Both the position numbers and the translations under genes were made by a program. The notes under the pieces were generated by a model, which saw nothing but the letters and a program-made list of their open reading frames with translations, made no database searches and was not told where the DNA came from. A DNA stretch of 64,000 nucleotides from Pseudomonas brassicacearum (GTDB lineage Bacteria; Pseudomonadota; Gammaproteobacteria; Pseudomonadales; Pseudomonadaceae), in NCBI RefSeq assembly GCF_000585995.1, contig NZ_CP007410.1:4863430-4927429 (forward strand), given 5' to 3'. Shown piece after piece: positions 55,493-64,000 of this stretch (within the stretch, counting starts at the first letter, position 1; every line of letters starts with the position of its first letter).

Positions 55493-56353
55493 ATGACCAC
55501 GCCCCTGACCGTCCGCCCCCGCGCAGAAGATGTTGAAGGCCAGCCGATTCTTCGCCCGTTGCCGTCCGCCAAGTGTCGCAGTGTCGGACCTTTCGTGTTT
55601 TTCGACCACATGCTGCAAACCTCCTACGCGGCCGGTAGAGGCATGAACATCCGTCAGCATCCCCACATCGGGCTGTCCACCCTCACCTACCTGTTCGAGG
55701 GGAAACTCCAGCATAAGGACAGCCTGGGTTCCGATCAGGTGGTGGACGCTGGGGATGTCAGCTGGATGACCGCCGGCAGCGCCATTGCCCATGTCGAACG
55801 CACCCCCGAATCACTGCTGGGGAGTGATTTCGTCATGCACGGGTTGCAAGTCTGGCTGGCCTCGCCCAAATCCCACGAAGAAGGGCCAGGGCACTACAGC
55901 CATCATCCGGCACACAGCCTGCCCGTCAGCGACAACCTGGGGGTCAGTATCCGGATGATCGCCGGATCAGGCTTTTGCCTGGAATCGCCGGTACCGGTGT
56001 TGTCTCCTACGCTGTATGCCGAACTGAACCTACAAACCGCGACGACCTTGCTGATTCCCACCGAGCATGAAGAGCGGGCCCTGTATGTCTTGAGTGGCGA
56101 GGCGTTGCTGGAGGGCGAGCCGGTGGAACCCCACTCGTTGGTGATCCTGCCGGTCGGGGAAGAGATGGCGCTGTTTGCGGGCAGTGACTGCCATGCCGTG
56201 CTGTTCGGCGGCGCACCGCTGGATGGGCCGCGGCGGATAAACTGGAACTTCGTCTCCAGTGATCCGGCCCGGATAGATGAAGCCCGCCGGCGCTGGGCGG
56301 CTAGGGACTGGCCGACCGTGCCGGGGGAAAGCGAGCGGATCGAGTTGCCCTGA
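55493..56353 (+). CDS. Pirin family protein
   Basis: A 286-residue bicupin. The N-terminal cupin has the metal-binding histidines (IRQHPHIGLSTLTYLFEG, LQHKDSLGS) and ends with a VERTPE segment; the C-terminal part contains ALYVLSGEALLEGE. Pirins are iron-binding and include quercetinases and regulators. ATG 55493 has GGAAG upstream. It is divergent from the amidohydrolase. Confidence 0.92.
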   Translation: MTTPLTVRPRAEDVEGQPILRPLPSAKCRSVGPFVFFDHMLQTSYAAGRGMNIRQHPHIGLSTLTYLFEGKLQHKDSLGSDQVVDAGDVSWMTAGSAIAHVERTPESLLGSDFVMHGLQVWLASPKSHEEGPGHYSHHPAHSLPVSDNLGVSIRMIAGSGFCLESPVPVLSPTLYAELNLQTATTLLIPTEHEERALYVLSGEALLEGEPVEPHSLVILPVGEEMALFAGSDCHAVLFGGAPLDGPRRINWNFVSSDPARIDEARRRWAARDWPTVPGESERIELP

Positions 56354-56375
56354 GTTCAGGATTGCTTGTCAGACC

Positions 56376-56472
56376 GCCATCGCGAGCAAGCTCGCTCCCA
56401 CATTGGATTTGAGTGATCACAGAATGTGCGTTCACAGCGGATCATTGTGGGAGCGAGCTTGCTCGCGATGGC
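56376..56472. repeat. REPIN, GGGAGCGAGC type (outward orientation)
   Basis: GCCATCGCGAGCAAGCTCGC and its reverse complement. Here the TGTGGGAG ends face the centre, the opposite arrangement to the copy at 53596. Confidence 0.88.
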
Positions 56473-56513
56473 TTTATGTCGGACAACAAGAGCACCAAAT
56501 CCAGAACCCGACG

Positions 56514-57242
56514 TCAGCCCTTGAACACTTCATCCAGCAAGTTATGCATCGACCTGAACGCCCGTCCAGCGACCTTGGCGTTGTACATCATCTTGCCCGG
56601 CACATTGGCCTGCGGGTCGGTGAACGAGTGCACCGCGCCACCGTAGCTCAGCAGTTGCCAATCCACCCCGGCGGCGTTCATTTCGTCTTCGAAGGCGGGT
56701 AGTTGTTCTTTAGGCACCAGCGGATCCGAAGCCCCGTGCATCACCAACACCGAACCCTGGATGTTCTGCGCATCCGCCGGGTTCGGTGTATCCAGGGTGC
56801 CATGGAATGAAATCGCGGCCTTCAGCGGTGCGCCGGTACGGGCCAATTCCAGGGCGCAGCAGCCACCGAAGCAGAAGCCGAACGTGGCCAACCTGGAAGC
56901 ATCGACCTGCGCTTCACCCTGGTTTTGCAGTTGCTCGAGCGCCGCCTGCATGCGCTTGCGCAACAGCGCCCGGTCGTTCTTGAGGGGCATCATCGCCGCC
57001 CCGGCCTCATCGGCATTGCTCGGGCGCAAAGCCTGCCCGTACAGATCGGCAATCAATACGACGTAGCCGTTGGCCGCCACCGACTTGGCAATGTCCTCGG
57101 CCCCTGCCCCCACGCCCATCCAGTTCGGCGCCATCAGTAAGCCGGGGCGCGAACCCTGCTGGCTAATGTCGAAGGCCAGTCGGCCTTCATAGGTTTGACC
57201 TTCAATCTGATAGACCAGCGAACGAACCGTAACCTGACTCAT
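56514..57242 (-). CDS. Dienelactone hydrolase family protein
   Basis: A 242-residue hydrolase of the DLH type with the cysteine nucleophile elbow GFCFGG (C124), the aspartate in HGASDPLVP and the histidine in GGAVHSFTDP. GAGGAG lies six bases before ATG 57242; an upstream extension of the frame runs through a terminator. The substrate is unknown. Confidence 0.92.
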   Translation of the reverse strand: MSQVTVRSLVYQIEGQTYEGRLAFDISQQGSRPGLLMAPNWMGVGAGAEDIAKSVAANGYVVLIADLYGQALRPSNADEAGAAMMPLKNDRALLRKRMQAALEQLQNQGEAQVDASRLATFGFCFGGCCALELARTGAPLKAAISFHGTLDTPNPADAQNIQGSVLVMHGASDPLVPKEQLPAFEDEMNAAGVDWQLLSYGGAVHSFTDPQANVPGKMMYNAKVAGRAFRSMHNLLDEVFKG

Positions 57243-57276
57243 GACGGACTCCTCTTCAATCGGAACACCAGAAATG

Positions 57277-57301
57277 AAAAAACCCGCCGAAGCGGGTTTT
57301 T
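57277..57301 (-). terminator. Terminator of htpG
   Basis: AAACCCGC (57280-57287) and GCGGGTTT (57292-57299) pair around CGAA, followed on the minus strand by a T run. Confidence 0.85.
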
Positions 57302-57312
57302 CCTGCACTTGA

Positions 57313-59217
57313 TTAAGCTGACAGTTCAACCAGCAGCTTGTTCAGGCGGCGTACATACGCCGCCGGGTCCTTCAGGCTGTCGCCGGCCGCCAGGGCTGCC
57401 TGGTCGAACAGGATGTGCGACAGGTCGCCAAAACGCTCTTCGCTCTGCTCGTTGTCGAGTTTTTCCACCAGCGGGTGGGCCGGGTTGAATTCGAAGATCG
57501 GCTTGGAGTCCGGGACCTTCTGACCGCTGGCTTCGAGGATCTGGCGCATCTGCAGACCAAGGTCCTGCTCGCCAATGGCCAGGATCGCCGGAGAGTCGGT
57601 CAGACGGTGCGAGACGCGCACTTCACTGACAGCATCGCCCAGGGCGGTCTTGATCCGCTCAACCAGACCTTCCTTGCTCTTGGCGACTTCCTCGGCGGCT
57701 TTCTTGTCTTCTTCCGAATCCAGGTTGCCAAGGTCCAGGTCACCACGGGCCACGTCGACAAAGCTCTTGCCGTCGAACTCGTTGAGGTAGCTCATCAGCC
57801 ACTCGTCGATGCGATCGGTCAGCAGCAGCACTTCGATGCCTTTCTTGCGGAAGACTTCCAGGTGCGGGCTGTTCTTGACCTGTGCATACGTTTCACCGGT
57901 CAGGTAGTAGATCTTGTCCTGACCTTCCTTGGCACGGGCCAGGTAATCGGCCAGGCCAACGATCTGCTCGCCATCGTCACCCTGGGTCGAGGCAAAGCGC
58001 AGCAGGCCGGCGATCTTCTCTTTGTTGGCGAAGTCTTCGGCCGGACCTTCTTTCATCACCTGGCCGAAGTTCTTCCAGAAGCTCTTGTACTGCTCGGGCT
58101 CGTTCTTCGCCAGTTTTTCCACCATGTCCAACACACGCTTGGTCAGCGCCGACTTCATGGAGTCGATGATCGGATCTTTCTGCAGGATTTCCCGCGACAC
58201 GTTCAGCGACAGGTCGTTGGAATCCACCACACCCTTGATGAAACGCAGGTACAGCGGCAGGAACGACTCGGCCTGGTCCATCACGAACACGCGCTGGACA
58301 TACAGCTTCAAGCCGCGTGGCGCTTCGCGCTGGTACAGGTCGAACGGCGCACGGGCCGGCACGTACAGCAGCGAGTTGTATTCCAGCTTGCCTTCGACCT
58401 TGTTATGGCTCCAGCTCAGCGGGTTCTCGTAATCGTGGGCGATGTGCTTGTAGAACTCCTGGTATTCCTCGTCTTTCACTTCGGTGCGCGGACGGGTCCA
58501 CAGGGCACTGGCGCGGTTGACGGTTTCCCATTCCACTTCAGGCTTTTCTTCGCCTTCGGCAGCGGTGACTTCCTTCGGCAGCTCGATTGGCAGCGCGATG
58601 TGGTCGGAGTACTTCTTGATGATGTTGCGCAGACGCCAGCCATCGGCGAACTCGTCTTCGCCGGACTTGAGGTGCAACACGATGCGGGTACCGCGATCAG
58701 CCTTGTCGACAGTGGCGACTTCAAACTCGCCTTCGCCCTTGGACGACCAGTGCACGCCTTCGCTTGCAGCGAGGCCGGCACGGCGGCTGAACACTTCGAC
58801 CTGGTCGGCCACGATGAACGCGGAATAGAAACCGACGCCGAACTGACCGATCAGGTGGGAATCTTTCTTCTGGTCGCCGGACAGGTTCTTCATGAAGTCG
58901 GCGGTGCCAGACTTGGCGATGGTGCCCAGGTGCGTGATCACCTCTTCGCGGCTCATGCCGATGCCGTTGTCTTCGAGGGTGACGGTTTTCGCGTCCTTGT
59001 CGAAGCTCACACGGATTTTCAGCTCAGCGCCGCCTTCCAGCAGTTCAGGCTTGGAAAGGGCTTCGAAACGTAATTTGTCGACAGCGTCAGAGGCGTTCGA
59101 AATCAGCTCGCGAAGGAAAATTTCCTTATTGGAATACAGCGAGTGAATCATCAGGTGCAGCAGCTGCTTCACCTCGGTCTGGAAGCCCAGGGTTTCCTTT
59201 TGAGTTTCCACGCTCAT
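57313..59217 (-). CDS. htpG: Molecular chaperone HtpG (Hsp90)
   Basis: The 634-residue bacterial Hsp90 has an N-terminal GHKL ATPase ([41 protein letters not shown]), a middle domain and a C-terminal dimerisation domain ending LLVELSA. It folds and remodels client proteins in the cytosol. ATG 59217 ([20 protein letters not shown]) is the family start. Confidence 0.97.
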   Translation of the reverse strand: MSVETQKETLGFQTEVKQLLHLMIHSLYSNKEIFLRELISNASDAVDKLRFEALSKPELLEGGAELKIRVSFDKDAKTVTLEDNGIGMSREEVITHLGTIAKSGTADFMKNLSGDQKKDSHLIGQFGVGFYSAFIVADQVEVFSRRAGLAASEGVHWSSKGEGEFEVATVDKADRGTRIVLHLKSGEDEFADGWRLRNIIKKYSDHIALPIELPKEVTAAEGEEKPEVEWETVNRASALWTRPRTEVKDEEYQEFYKHIAHDYENPLSWSHNKVEGKLEYNSLLYVPARAPFDLYQREAPRGLKLYVQRVFVMDQAESFLPLYLRFIKGVVDSNDLSLNVSREILQKDPIIDSMKSALTKRVLDMVEKLAKNEPEQYKSFWKNFGQVMKEGPAEDFANKEKIAGLLRFASTQGDDGEQIVGLADYLARAKEGQDKIYYLTGETYAQVKNSPHLEVFRKKGIEVLLLTDRIDEWLMSYLNEFDGKSFVDVARGDLDLGNLDSEEDKKAAEEVAKSKEGLVERIKTALGDAVSEVRVSHRLTDSPAILAIGEQDLGLQMRQILEASGQKVPDSKPIFEFNPAHPLVEKLDNEQSEERFGDLSHILFDQAALAAGDSLKDPAAYVRRLNKLLVELSA

Positions 59218-59304
59218 GGTCATCAAACTCCAAGTGGATGGTGGTGTCCGCCTCGCTGAGATTGGCGGCGGGATGTCCTCAAGGTGGGGGCAACGGTCAT
59301 GATT

Positions 59305-59766
59305 TCAAGGGCGATCGGGTTTTGAGGGCTCCTGGATCTTGAAATGCGCCCGGGCGGTGGCGATGGGCTCGGCTTCGGCCTCCTGCCAGGCGGTGATCGC
59401 CACGTTGGCCACTCGCCGCCCCTGACGCCAGACCTGGCATTTGGCATAGGTGTCGCGAAACTGCCCGGCGCGCAGGTAATCCAGGGAGAAGTCGATGATT
59501 TTTGGCACGCCCGGCGCGCCGGTGGTGATCAGCAGATAAACGGCCGCCGACAGTTCCATGAAACCGGCAATGACCCCGCCGTGGATCGCTGGCAGTAAAG
59601 GGTTACCAATGTTGTCCTTGTTGGCCGGCAGCCGGAACAGCAATTCATCGCCTTGGCCCGAGCACTCGACGCCAATCAGTTGCGCATAGGGAATCGAGGC
59701 CAGCAGCAGCGCGTAGTCGCCCCGCTCACAAGCCTGGCGCAGTTGCTCCTCGGTGACATCGCTCAT
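59305..59766 (-). CDS. PaaI-family thioesterase (second of overlapping pair)
   Basis: A 153-residue hotdog protein with NIGNPLLPAIHGGVIAGFMELSAAVYL, in which IHGG and the following glutamate match the PaaI family, then IDFSLDYLRAGQFRDTYAKCQV. Its ATG overlaps the stop of the upstream thioesterase by 4 bases. Confidence 0.9.
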   Translation of the reverse strand: MSDVTEEQLRQACERGDYALLLASIPYAQLIGVECSGQGDELLFRLPANKDNIGNPLLPAIHGGVIAGFMELSAAVYLLITTGAPGVPKIIDFSLDYLRAGQFRDTYAKCQVWRQGRRVANVAITAWQEAEAEPIATARAHFKIQEPSKPDRP

Positions 59767-60239
59767 GGTTGGTCTACGGCGGTCGCTGGACCGCCCCTCT
59801 TGAACCCTCTGGCGTGGTCACCCAGGCGCATGAAGGTGCCCACTACATGGGCGATGGGCTGCTCGGGGTCGTCCTGCCAGGCAAAACCCCGGCTGAAGAT
59901 CACGTCCGGGGTGACCCGGTAGCATTGAGCGAAGCCGTAGATATCCTTATGGGGCTCGGCGGCGTGCATGTAGTCGATGCGCAGGTCCAGGGTCGGACAG
60001 ACCTCGAACTGCGGCAACACGCATAAGGTCGACATGCCACATGCCGTGTCCATCAATGAGGTCAGGGCCCCGCCATGGATAATTCCCGTAAGGGGATTGC
60101 CGACGATCCCGGGGCTGTAAGGCAAAATTACGGTCAATCCTTCGCGACTGGCGCTGTGCAGCTTCAGGCCCAGTACCTGGCAATGTCTCAGTGCGGACAA
60201 AAAACGTGTCGCACGCTCAAAAACGGGGTCTTCGGCCAT
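59763..60239 (-). CDS. PaaI-family thioesterase (first of overlapping pair)
   Basis: A 158-residue hotdog protein with GNPLTGIIHGGALTSLMDTACGMS (aspartate in the usual catalytic place) and LDLRIDYMHAAEPHKDIYGFAQ. ATG 60239 (MAEDPVFERATRFL) is chosen. Together with the next gene it may form a hetero- or two-enzyme acyl-CoA hydrolase; this is inferred from the overlap. Confidence 0.9.
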   Translation of the reverse strand: MAEDPVFERATRFLSALRHCQVLGLKLHSASREGLTVILPYSPGIVGNPLTGIIHGGALTSLMDTACGMSTLCVLPQFEVCPTLDLRIDYMHAAEPHKDIYGFAQCYRVTPDVIFSRGFAWQDDPEQPIAHVVGTFMRLGDHARGFKRGGPATAVDQP

Positions 60240-60396
60240 TCGATTAACACTCCAGTTAATGATGAAACCTGACAACCGGCGCTTCTCACAAAGTTCCATT
60301 GCTGTGCAACGTTATATATCTGTAACGCAGCAGGAACTTAATCTGAGGGGCGGCGTTCAAAAGGCCAGTAGTTATTTCCATAAGGAGAAACACCCC

Positions 60397-60648
60397 ATGC
60401 GTAAGACTTTTGCTATTGCCTTGATGTTGGCCGCCTCCCTCGGTCTCGCTGCCTGCGATAAAAAATCCGAGGACAAAGCTCAAGATGCCAACCAACACGC
60501 TGAGCAAGCTCAGCAAGACATGAACAAAGCACAGGATAAAGTGAACGACGCGGCGAAAGAAAACGCCGAAGCCGCCAAAAAGCAGGCTGAATCGAACGAA
60601 GCCGCTCAGCAGGAACAAGCCCCTGCTACCGCACCTAAAACCAACTGA
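60397..60648 (+). CDS. Small Ala/Gln-rich lipoprotein
   Basis: An 83-residue lipoprotein precursor (MRKTFAIALMLAASLGLAAC, lipid cysteine at residue 20). The mature chain is almost entirely a charged helix rich in Ala, Gln, Lys and Asp (HAEQAQQDMNKAQDKVNDAAKENAEAAKKQAE), probably a coiled coil like small Lpp-type envelope proteins. AAGGAG lies upstream and a strong terminator follows at once, so it is transcribed alone. Confidence 0.85.
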   Translation: MRKTFAIALMLAASLGLAACDKKSEDKAQDANQHAEQAQQDMNKAQDKVNDAAKENAEAAKKQAESNEAAQQEQAPATAPKTN

Positions 60649-60663
60649 TACGGTTTTAGCGAA

Positions 60664-60696
60664 AAAAGAAAACCCGCCTGGTGCGGGTTTTCTTTT
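60664..60696 (+). terminator. Terminator after the lipoprotein gene
   Basis: A 14-base perfect stem, AAAAGAAAACCCGC with GCGGGTTTTCTTTT, around CTGGT. Confidence 0.92.
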
Positions 60697-60717
60697 GCCT
60701 GCGATTTAGCCGATCGA

Positions 60718-61455
60718 TCAAACGGCTTCCTTGCCCACTTCAGGCGATGGCGCCTCCGTAGGGGTATAGACCATGACATCCAGCACGTCGGAATGAAACT
60801 CCCGCTGGTACAACACAAACACCACGCCGGCACTCATCAACATGAATAACCAAGGACTGACGAACCACGCCAACATGGTCATGCCGAAATAATAAGAGCG
60901 CAGGCCGAAGTTGAACTGGTTGGCGGCCATGGAGATCACTCGCGCCGCCCTTAGTGCAAAGGCCTTGCGCTCCTGCTCGGAGACATGACGCTCGCCGATC
61001 ATCGGCGCCGATCCCACCAGAACCGCCGCGAAGTTGTATTGGCGCATGCACCAGCTGAATGTGAAGAACGCATATACAAACACCAACGCCAGGCACAGCA
61101 ACTTGACTTCCGCCATGCCTTGGGAGGCTTGCTGCACCATCGGCAGGTCAGCCAGCAGCGACACCGCCCGATCGGACGCCCCGAGCACCGTCAGGATACC
61201 GGCCAGGATGATCAACGTACTGGAGGCGAAGAACGAGGCGTTGCGCTCCAGGTTACCAATCACGCTGGCATCGGCGATGCGGTTCTCGCGCAACAGCATG
61301 CGGCGCATCCAGTCCTCGCGGTACAGGTGCATCACGCTGGCCAGGCAGGCCGTGTCGCGGGCCTTCCAGGTGGCATAACGGGTATATCCGCCCCAGCAGA
61401 TGATGAACCAGGCGGCGGCAAGCAGATGGATCAGGTTGGCTTGGATGAATGACAT
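60718..61455 (-). CDS. DUF599 membrane protein
   Basis: A 245-residue integral membrane protein with four or so hydrophobic segments (HLLAAAWFIICWGGYTRYATW, LIILAGILTVLGASD, LLCLALVFVYAFFTFSWCMRQYNFAAVLVGSAP, SPWLFMLMSAGVVFVLYQ). The RNASFFASS and RQYNF motifs mark the DUF599 family. ATG 61455 is used. Function unknown. Confidence 0.88.
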   Translation of the reverse strand: MSFIQANLIHLLAAAWFIICWGGYTRYATWKARDTACLASVMHLYREDWMRRMLLRENRIADASVIGNLERNASFFASSTLIILAGILTVLGASDRAVSLLADLPMVQQASQGMAEVKLLCLALVFVYAFFTFSWCMRQYNFAAVLVGSAPMIGERHVSEQERKAFALRAARVISMAANQFNFGLRSYYFGMTMLAWFVSPWLFMLMSAGVVFVLYQREFHSDVLDVMVYTPTEAPSPEVGKEAV

Positions 61456-61508
61456 TCGATTTCCTGTGTGACGAAAACAAGAGCTGGAGCAATAGTCGCG
61501 GTGAACCC

Positions 61509-61597
61509 TGTGGGAGCGGGCTTGCTCGCGAAAGCGGTGGGTCAATCAATACATGGCTGACAGACAGATCGCATTCGCGAGCAAGCCCGCTCCCACA
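61509..61597. repeat. REPIN, GGGAGCGGGC variant
   Basis: TGTGGGAGCGGGCTTGCTCG and its reverse complement, the same GGGC variant as at 35967-36056. Confidence 0.9.
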
Positions 61598-61665
61598 GAG
61601 ATTTTCGCAACTTTCAAGACACTGCTTCGACGTTAGCCCACGGAAAAAGACACTGCACCCAAAAA

Positions 61666-61697
61666 AAATGCCCCGTATCGATTGATACGGGGCATTT
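61666..61697 (-). terminator. Terminator of brnQ
   Basis: A 14-base perfect stem (AAATGCCCCGTATC with GATACGGGGCATTT) around GATT, followed on the minus strand by a T run. Confidence 0.92.
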
Positions 61698-61728
61698 CGG
61701 TTTCTATCGGTGGAGCTGTTGCAGCCGT

Positions 61729-63042
61729 TTAGGCCAGGGCTTCGCTGCGCTTGCCCAGCAGACGATCACACACCACGGCAACCGCCAGGGTCATCACCGA
61801 AGGCACCAGCCAGGCCAGGCCTTGCTCGCTCAGCGGCAGATGGGCCAGCTGCGTCGGCATCCAGTCCGCCAACCCGGCGCCTTTGAGCGCATCGATCAGG
61901 CCAAACAGGAACGACACCAGCATCACCGGGCCGACAATGCGCCCCTGCTCATGCCAGAAGTCCTTGCAGAAACTCAGGGCCACCAGGGCGATGCACGGCG
62001 GGTAGATCGCGGTCAGGACCGGAATCGAGAACGCGATCAGCTTGGTCAGGCCCAGGTTGGACACCAACAGCGAAAAACCCGCCAGGATCACCACCAGGGT
62101 CTTGTAGGACAGCGGCAGGACACGGCTGAAGTACTCGGCGCAGGCGCAGGTCAGGCCGACCGCGGTGACCAGGCACGCCAGGGAGATCAACACGGCGAGG
62201 AAACCGCTGCCCAGGCTGCCGAACGTGTGTTGCACGTAGGCATGCAGCACAGCGGCACCGTTGGTCGCCCCCGCAGCCACTTCATGGCTGCCGGAACCGA
62301 GGCGGAACAGGCTGACGTAGACCAGCGCCAGGCCCACCCCGGCGATCAGCCCGGCGATGATGGCGTAGCGGGTGATCAGGGCCGGCGAATCGACGCCCCG
62401 GGAACGGATCGCGTTGACGATGACAATGCCGAATACCAGTGCACCCAGGGTATCCATGGTCAGGTAACCATTGATGAAGCCCTGGGAAAACGGCGCCGCC
62501 ACGTACTCGGGGGTCGCCACGCCGATATCGCCGGCGGGCAAGGCAAACGCGGCGATACCCAGCACAGCCAAGGCGATGATTTTCAGCGGCGCGAGGAAGC
62601 GGCCGACGGTGTCCAGCAGACGGCCCGGATAGAGCGAGATGAAGAACACCAGCAGGAAATACACGGCGCTGTAGAGAAACAACGCCAGCGGGCTTTCACC
62701 GGTCAACGGCGCCAGGCCGACTTCAAACGAGACGGTGGCGGTACGTGGCGTGGCGAACAACGGGCCGACGGCCAGGTAGCACACCGCCGCCAGCACACCA
62801 CCGGCGACCTTGCCAATGGGGCTGCTCAAGGCGTCCATCGCGCCACCGACCTTGGCCAGGGCAACCACCGTGATGACCGGCAAGCCAACCGCCGTGATCA
62901 AAAAGCCCAGCGCCGCCATCCAGACATGAGGCCCGGACTGCAAACCAACGATAGGCGGGAAGATGATGTTGCCAGCCCCGACGAACAGGGCAAATGTCAT
63001 GAAACCAAGCGCCAGGATGTCCTGGCCTTTCAACACTTTCAT
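61729..63042 (-). CDS. brnQ: Branched-chain amino acid transporter BrnQ (LIVCS family)
   Basis: A 437-residue sodium-coupled carrier for leucine, isoleucine and valine with about 12 hydrophobic segments. The family opening is [37 protein letters not shown], followed by [20 protein letters not shown] 63042 is the family-like start, although no clear Shine-Dalgarno precedes it. A terminator follows the gene. Confidence 0.94.
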   Translation of the reverse strand: MKVLKGQDILALGFMTFALFVGAGNIIFPPIVGLQSGPHVWMAALGFLITAVGLPVITVVALAKVGGAMDALSSPIGKVAGGVLAAVCYLAVGPLFATPRTATVSFEVGLAPLTGESPLALFLYSAVYFLLVFFISLYPGRLLDTVGRFLAPLKIIALAVLGIAAFALPAGDIGVATPEYVAAPFSQGFINGYLTMDTLGALVFGIVIVNAIRSRGVDSPALITRYAIIAGLIAGVGLALVYVSLFRLGSGSHEVAAGATNGAAVLHAYVQHTFGSLGSGFLAVLISLACLVTAVGLTCACAEYFSRVLPLSYKTLVVILAGFSLLVSNLGLTKLIAFSIPVLTAIYPPCIALVALSFCKDFWHEQGRIVGPVMLVSFLFGLIDALKGAGLADWMPTQLAHLPLSEQGLAWLVPSVMTLAVAVVCDRLLGKRSEALA

Positions 63043-63307
63043 TAAGGAAACCACACTACTGAATCGGAATTTAGAGAGGGATTTCCCCGAGGGTAGAGGG
63101 AAATGCTGTCGATCCGTATAAGACCGACCCGTTTTAGCGCGTCGCTTCCTTGTGGGCAGCGGTCGCAAAAATGGCTGCTAGCCTAACGAATTTGCGTGAA
63201 AAACGCACTGTTACGGGGCGAACTATCCGATACACGACATTTATGTGTCGCGTTTACGTATCTATTTTTCGGCTCGCGGCGAAATTTTCAGGCGCCAGCC
63301 TGCCCCC
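63043..63307. other. Gene-free region upstream of brnQ
   Basis: About 265 bases with no protein-like frame; presumably the brnQ promoter. No clear promoter or riboswitch-like structure was seen. Confidence 0.4.
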
Positions 63308-63439
63308 GTGGCGAGGGAGCTTGCTCCCGCTGGGCTGCGCAGCAGCCCCCATACAGAACAGGCGACCGTATCTATACAGATGAAACGCGTTGCCTGGTTT
63401 ACGACTGCTTCGCAGCCGCGGCGGGATCTCCCTCGCCAC
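63308..63439. repeat. REPIN, GTGGCGAGGGAGC type, right arm decayed
   Basis: The left arm GTGGCGAGGGAGCTTGCTCC is intact; the right arm has changed to GGGATCTCCCTCGCCAC. Confidence 0.85.
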
Positions 63440-63484
63440 AAGAGCCGCCGCCACAGCACATGAACTCTCAAAGGCCGGAAACGA

Positions 63485-63510
63485 CAAAGGCCACCCGAAG
63501 GTGGCCTTTG
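63485..63510 (-). terminator. Terminator after sucD
   Basis: CAAAGGCCACC (63485-63495) and GGTGGCCTTTG (63500-63510) pair around CGAA; on the minus strand a modest T-rich tail follows. Confidence 0.75.
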
Positions 63511-63538
63511 TTGCTGGAGCGAAAAGGTCAGCCGAAGC

Positions 63539-64000
63539 TTACTTCTTCATTTCCCAGCCAGTCAGCTCGGCCAGGGCCTTGCCGATGTCTGCCAGCGAAC
63601 GCACGGTTTTCACGCCTGCGTCTTGCAGCGCAGCGAATTTCTCGTCTGCAGTGCCTTTGCCGCCAGAGATGATTGCGCCAGCATGGCCCATGCGCTTGCC
63701 CGGAGGAGCAGTCACACCTGCGATGTAGGAAACAACCGGCTTGGTCACGTTGGCCTTGATGTAGGCAGCCGCTTCTTCTTCAGCCGAACCGCCGATCTCA
63801 CCGATCATCACGATCGCTTCGGTCTTCGGGTCTTCCTGGAACAGCTTCAGGATGTCGATGAAGTTCGAACCCGGGATCGGGTCACCGCCGATGCCGACGC
63901 AAGTCGACTGACCGAAACCGGCGTCAGTGGTCTGCTTCACGGCTTCGTAAGTCAGGGTGCCAGAACGGGAAACGATACCGACCTTGCCTGGCAAGTGAAT
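63539..64000 (-). CDS. sucD: Succinate-CoA ligase alpha subunit (5' part outside window)
   Basis: The C-terminal 153 residues of SucD, which with SucC makes succinyl-CoA from succinate or the reverse in the TCA cycle. [41 protein letters not shown] and the phosphohistidine segment [19 protein letters not shown] are present. The frame runs off the window at 64000. Confidence 0.97.
   Translation of the reverse strand: MHLPGKVGIVSRSGTLTYEAVKQTTDAGFGQSTCVGIGGDPIPGSNFIDILKLFQEDPKTEAIVMIGEIGGSAEEEAAAYIKANVTKPVVSYIAGVTAPPGKRMGHAGAIISGGKGTADEKFAALQDAGVKTVRSLADIGKALAELTGWEMKK

Noticed and set aside
57415..59073. Plus-strand frame of 552 codons opposite htpG
   Set aside because: It is a shadow of HtpG on the other strand with no recognisable domain and no ribosome site.
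61822..63045. Plus-strand frame opposite brnQ
   Set aside because: Its product is Gln/Arg/His-rich and charged throughout, the reverse image of a membrane protein gene.

Overview
The window reads as a stretch of a Pseudomonas chromosome, most likely of the P. fluorescens group. Evidence: gene content and synteny (fabA-fabB, gpsA, sixA, pyrF, sucD, htpG, brnQ, fadE plus the PA2817-type small protein), G+C-rich codon use over most of its length, and many paired REP palindromes of the type common in this group. No rRNA, CRISPR array, prophage or insertion sequence was seen.

Layout. 1-7.6 kb: end of an ABC-2 exporter pair, a glutathione S-transferase, a fadE interrupted by a one-base frameshift, a small PA2817-like protein, and a LysR regulator divergent from an AlaX-like tRNA-editing protein. 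8.1-22.2 kb: a Flp/Tad pilus locus split into two convergent units. The secretin (rcpA), tadD and a DUF3613 protein lie on the plus strand. Two flp prepilins, a prepilin peptidase, an unusual AAA+ ATPase, rcpC, tadG, two TadE/F pseudopilins, tadZ, tadA, tadB and tadC lie on the minus strand. An AraC-type regulator with a pseudo-receiver is divergent from flp. The two units meet at a repeat-rich junction with a 29-bp perfect hairpin.

22.2-28.3 kb: an A+T-richer block of six genes: an Lrp regulator, a YczE-like membrane protein, a radical SAM enzyme, a cystathionine-gamma-synthase-like PLP enzyme, a fold-I aminotransferase and a LysE exporter. I read it as an undescribed pathway making and exporting a small amino-acid-like compound; this is inference. 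It abuts a duplicated tRNA-Gly/tRNA-Glu array (28.6-29.0 kb).

29.3-46.4 kb: ordinary chromosomal genes: a membrane-anchored unknown, a chemoreceptor, a MocR regulator, an SDR, an MDR reductase, pyrF, a two-component system, a six-EF-hand protein (XopAW-like), an AI-2E family permease, DUF4892, two alpha/beta hydrolases, a thioesterase, sixA, DUF4389 and gpsA. 46.5-53.5 kb: a translationally coupled TonB receptor / periplasmic protein / hybrid kinase operon (the kinase is in the position of PA1611 of P. aeruginosa), then fabA-fabB. 53.7-64 kb: DUF3859, an amidohydrolase, pirin, a dienelactone hydrolase, htpG, two overlapping thioesterases, a small lipoprotein, DUF599, brnQ and the 3' part of sucD.

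Start codons were chosen from Shine-Dalgarno spacing, overlaps and family length. Family names come from recognition of the protein sequence, not from a database search.
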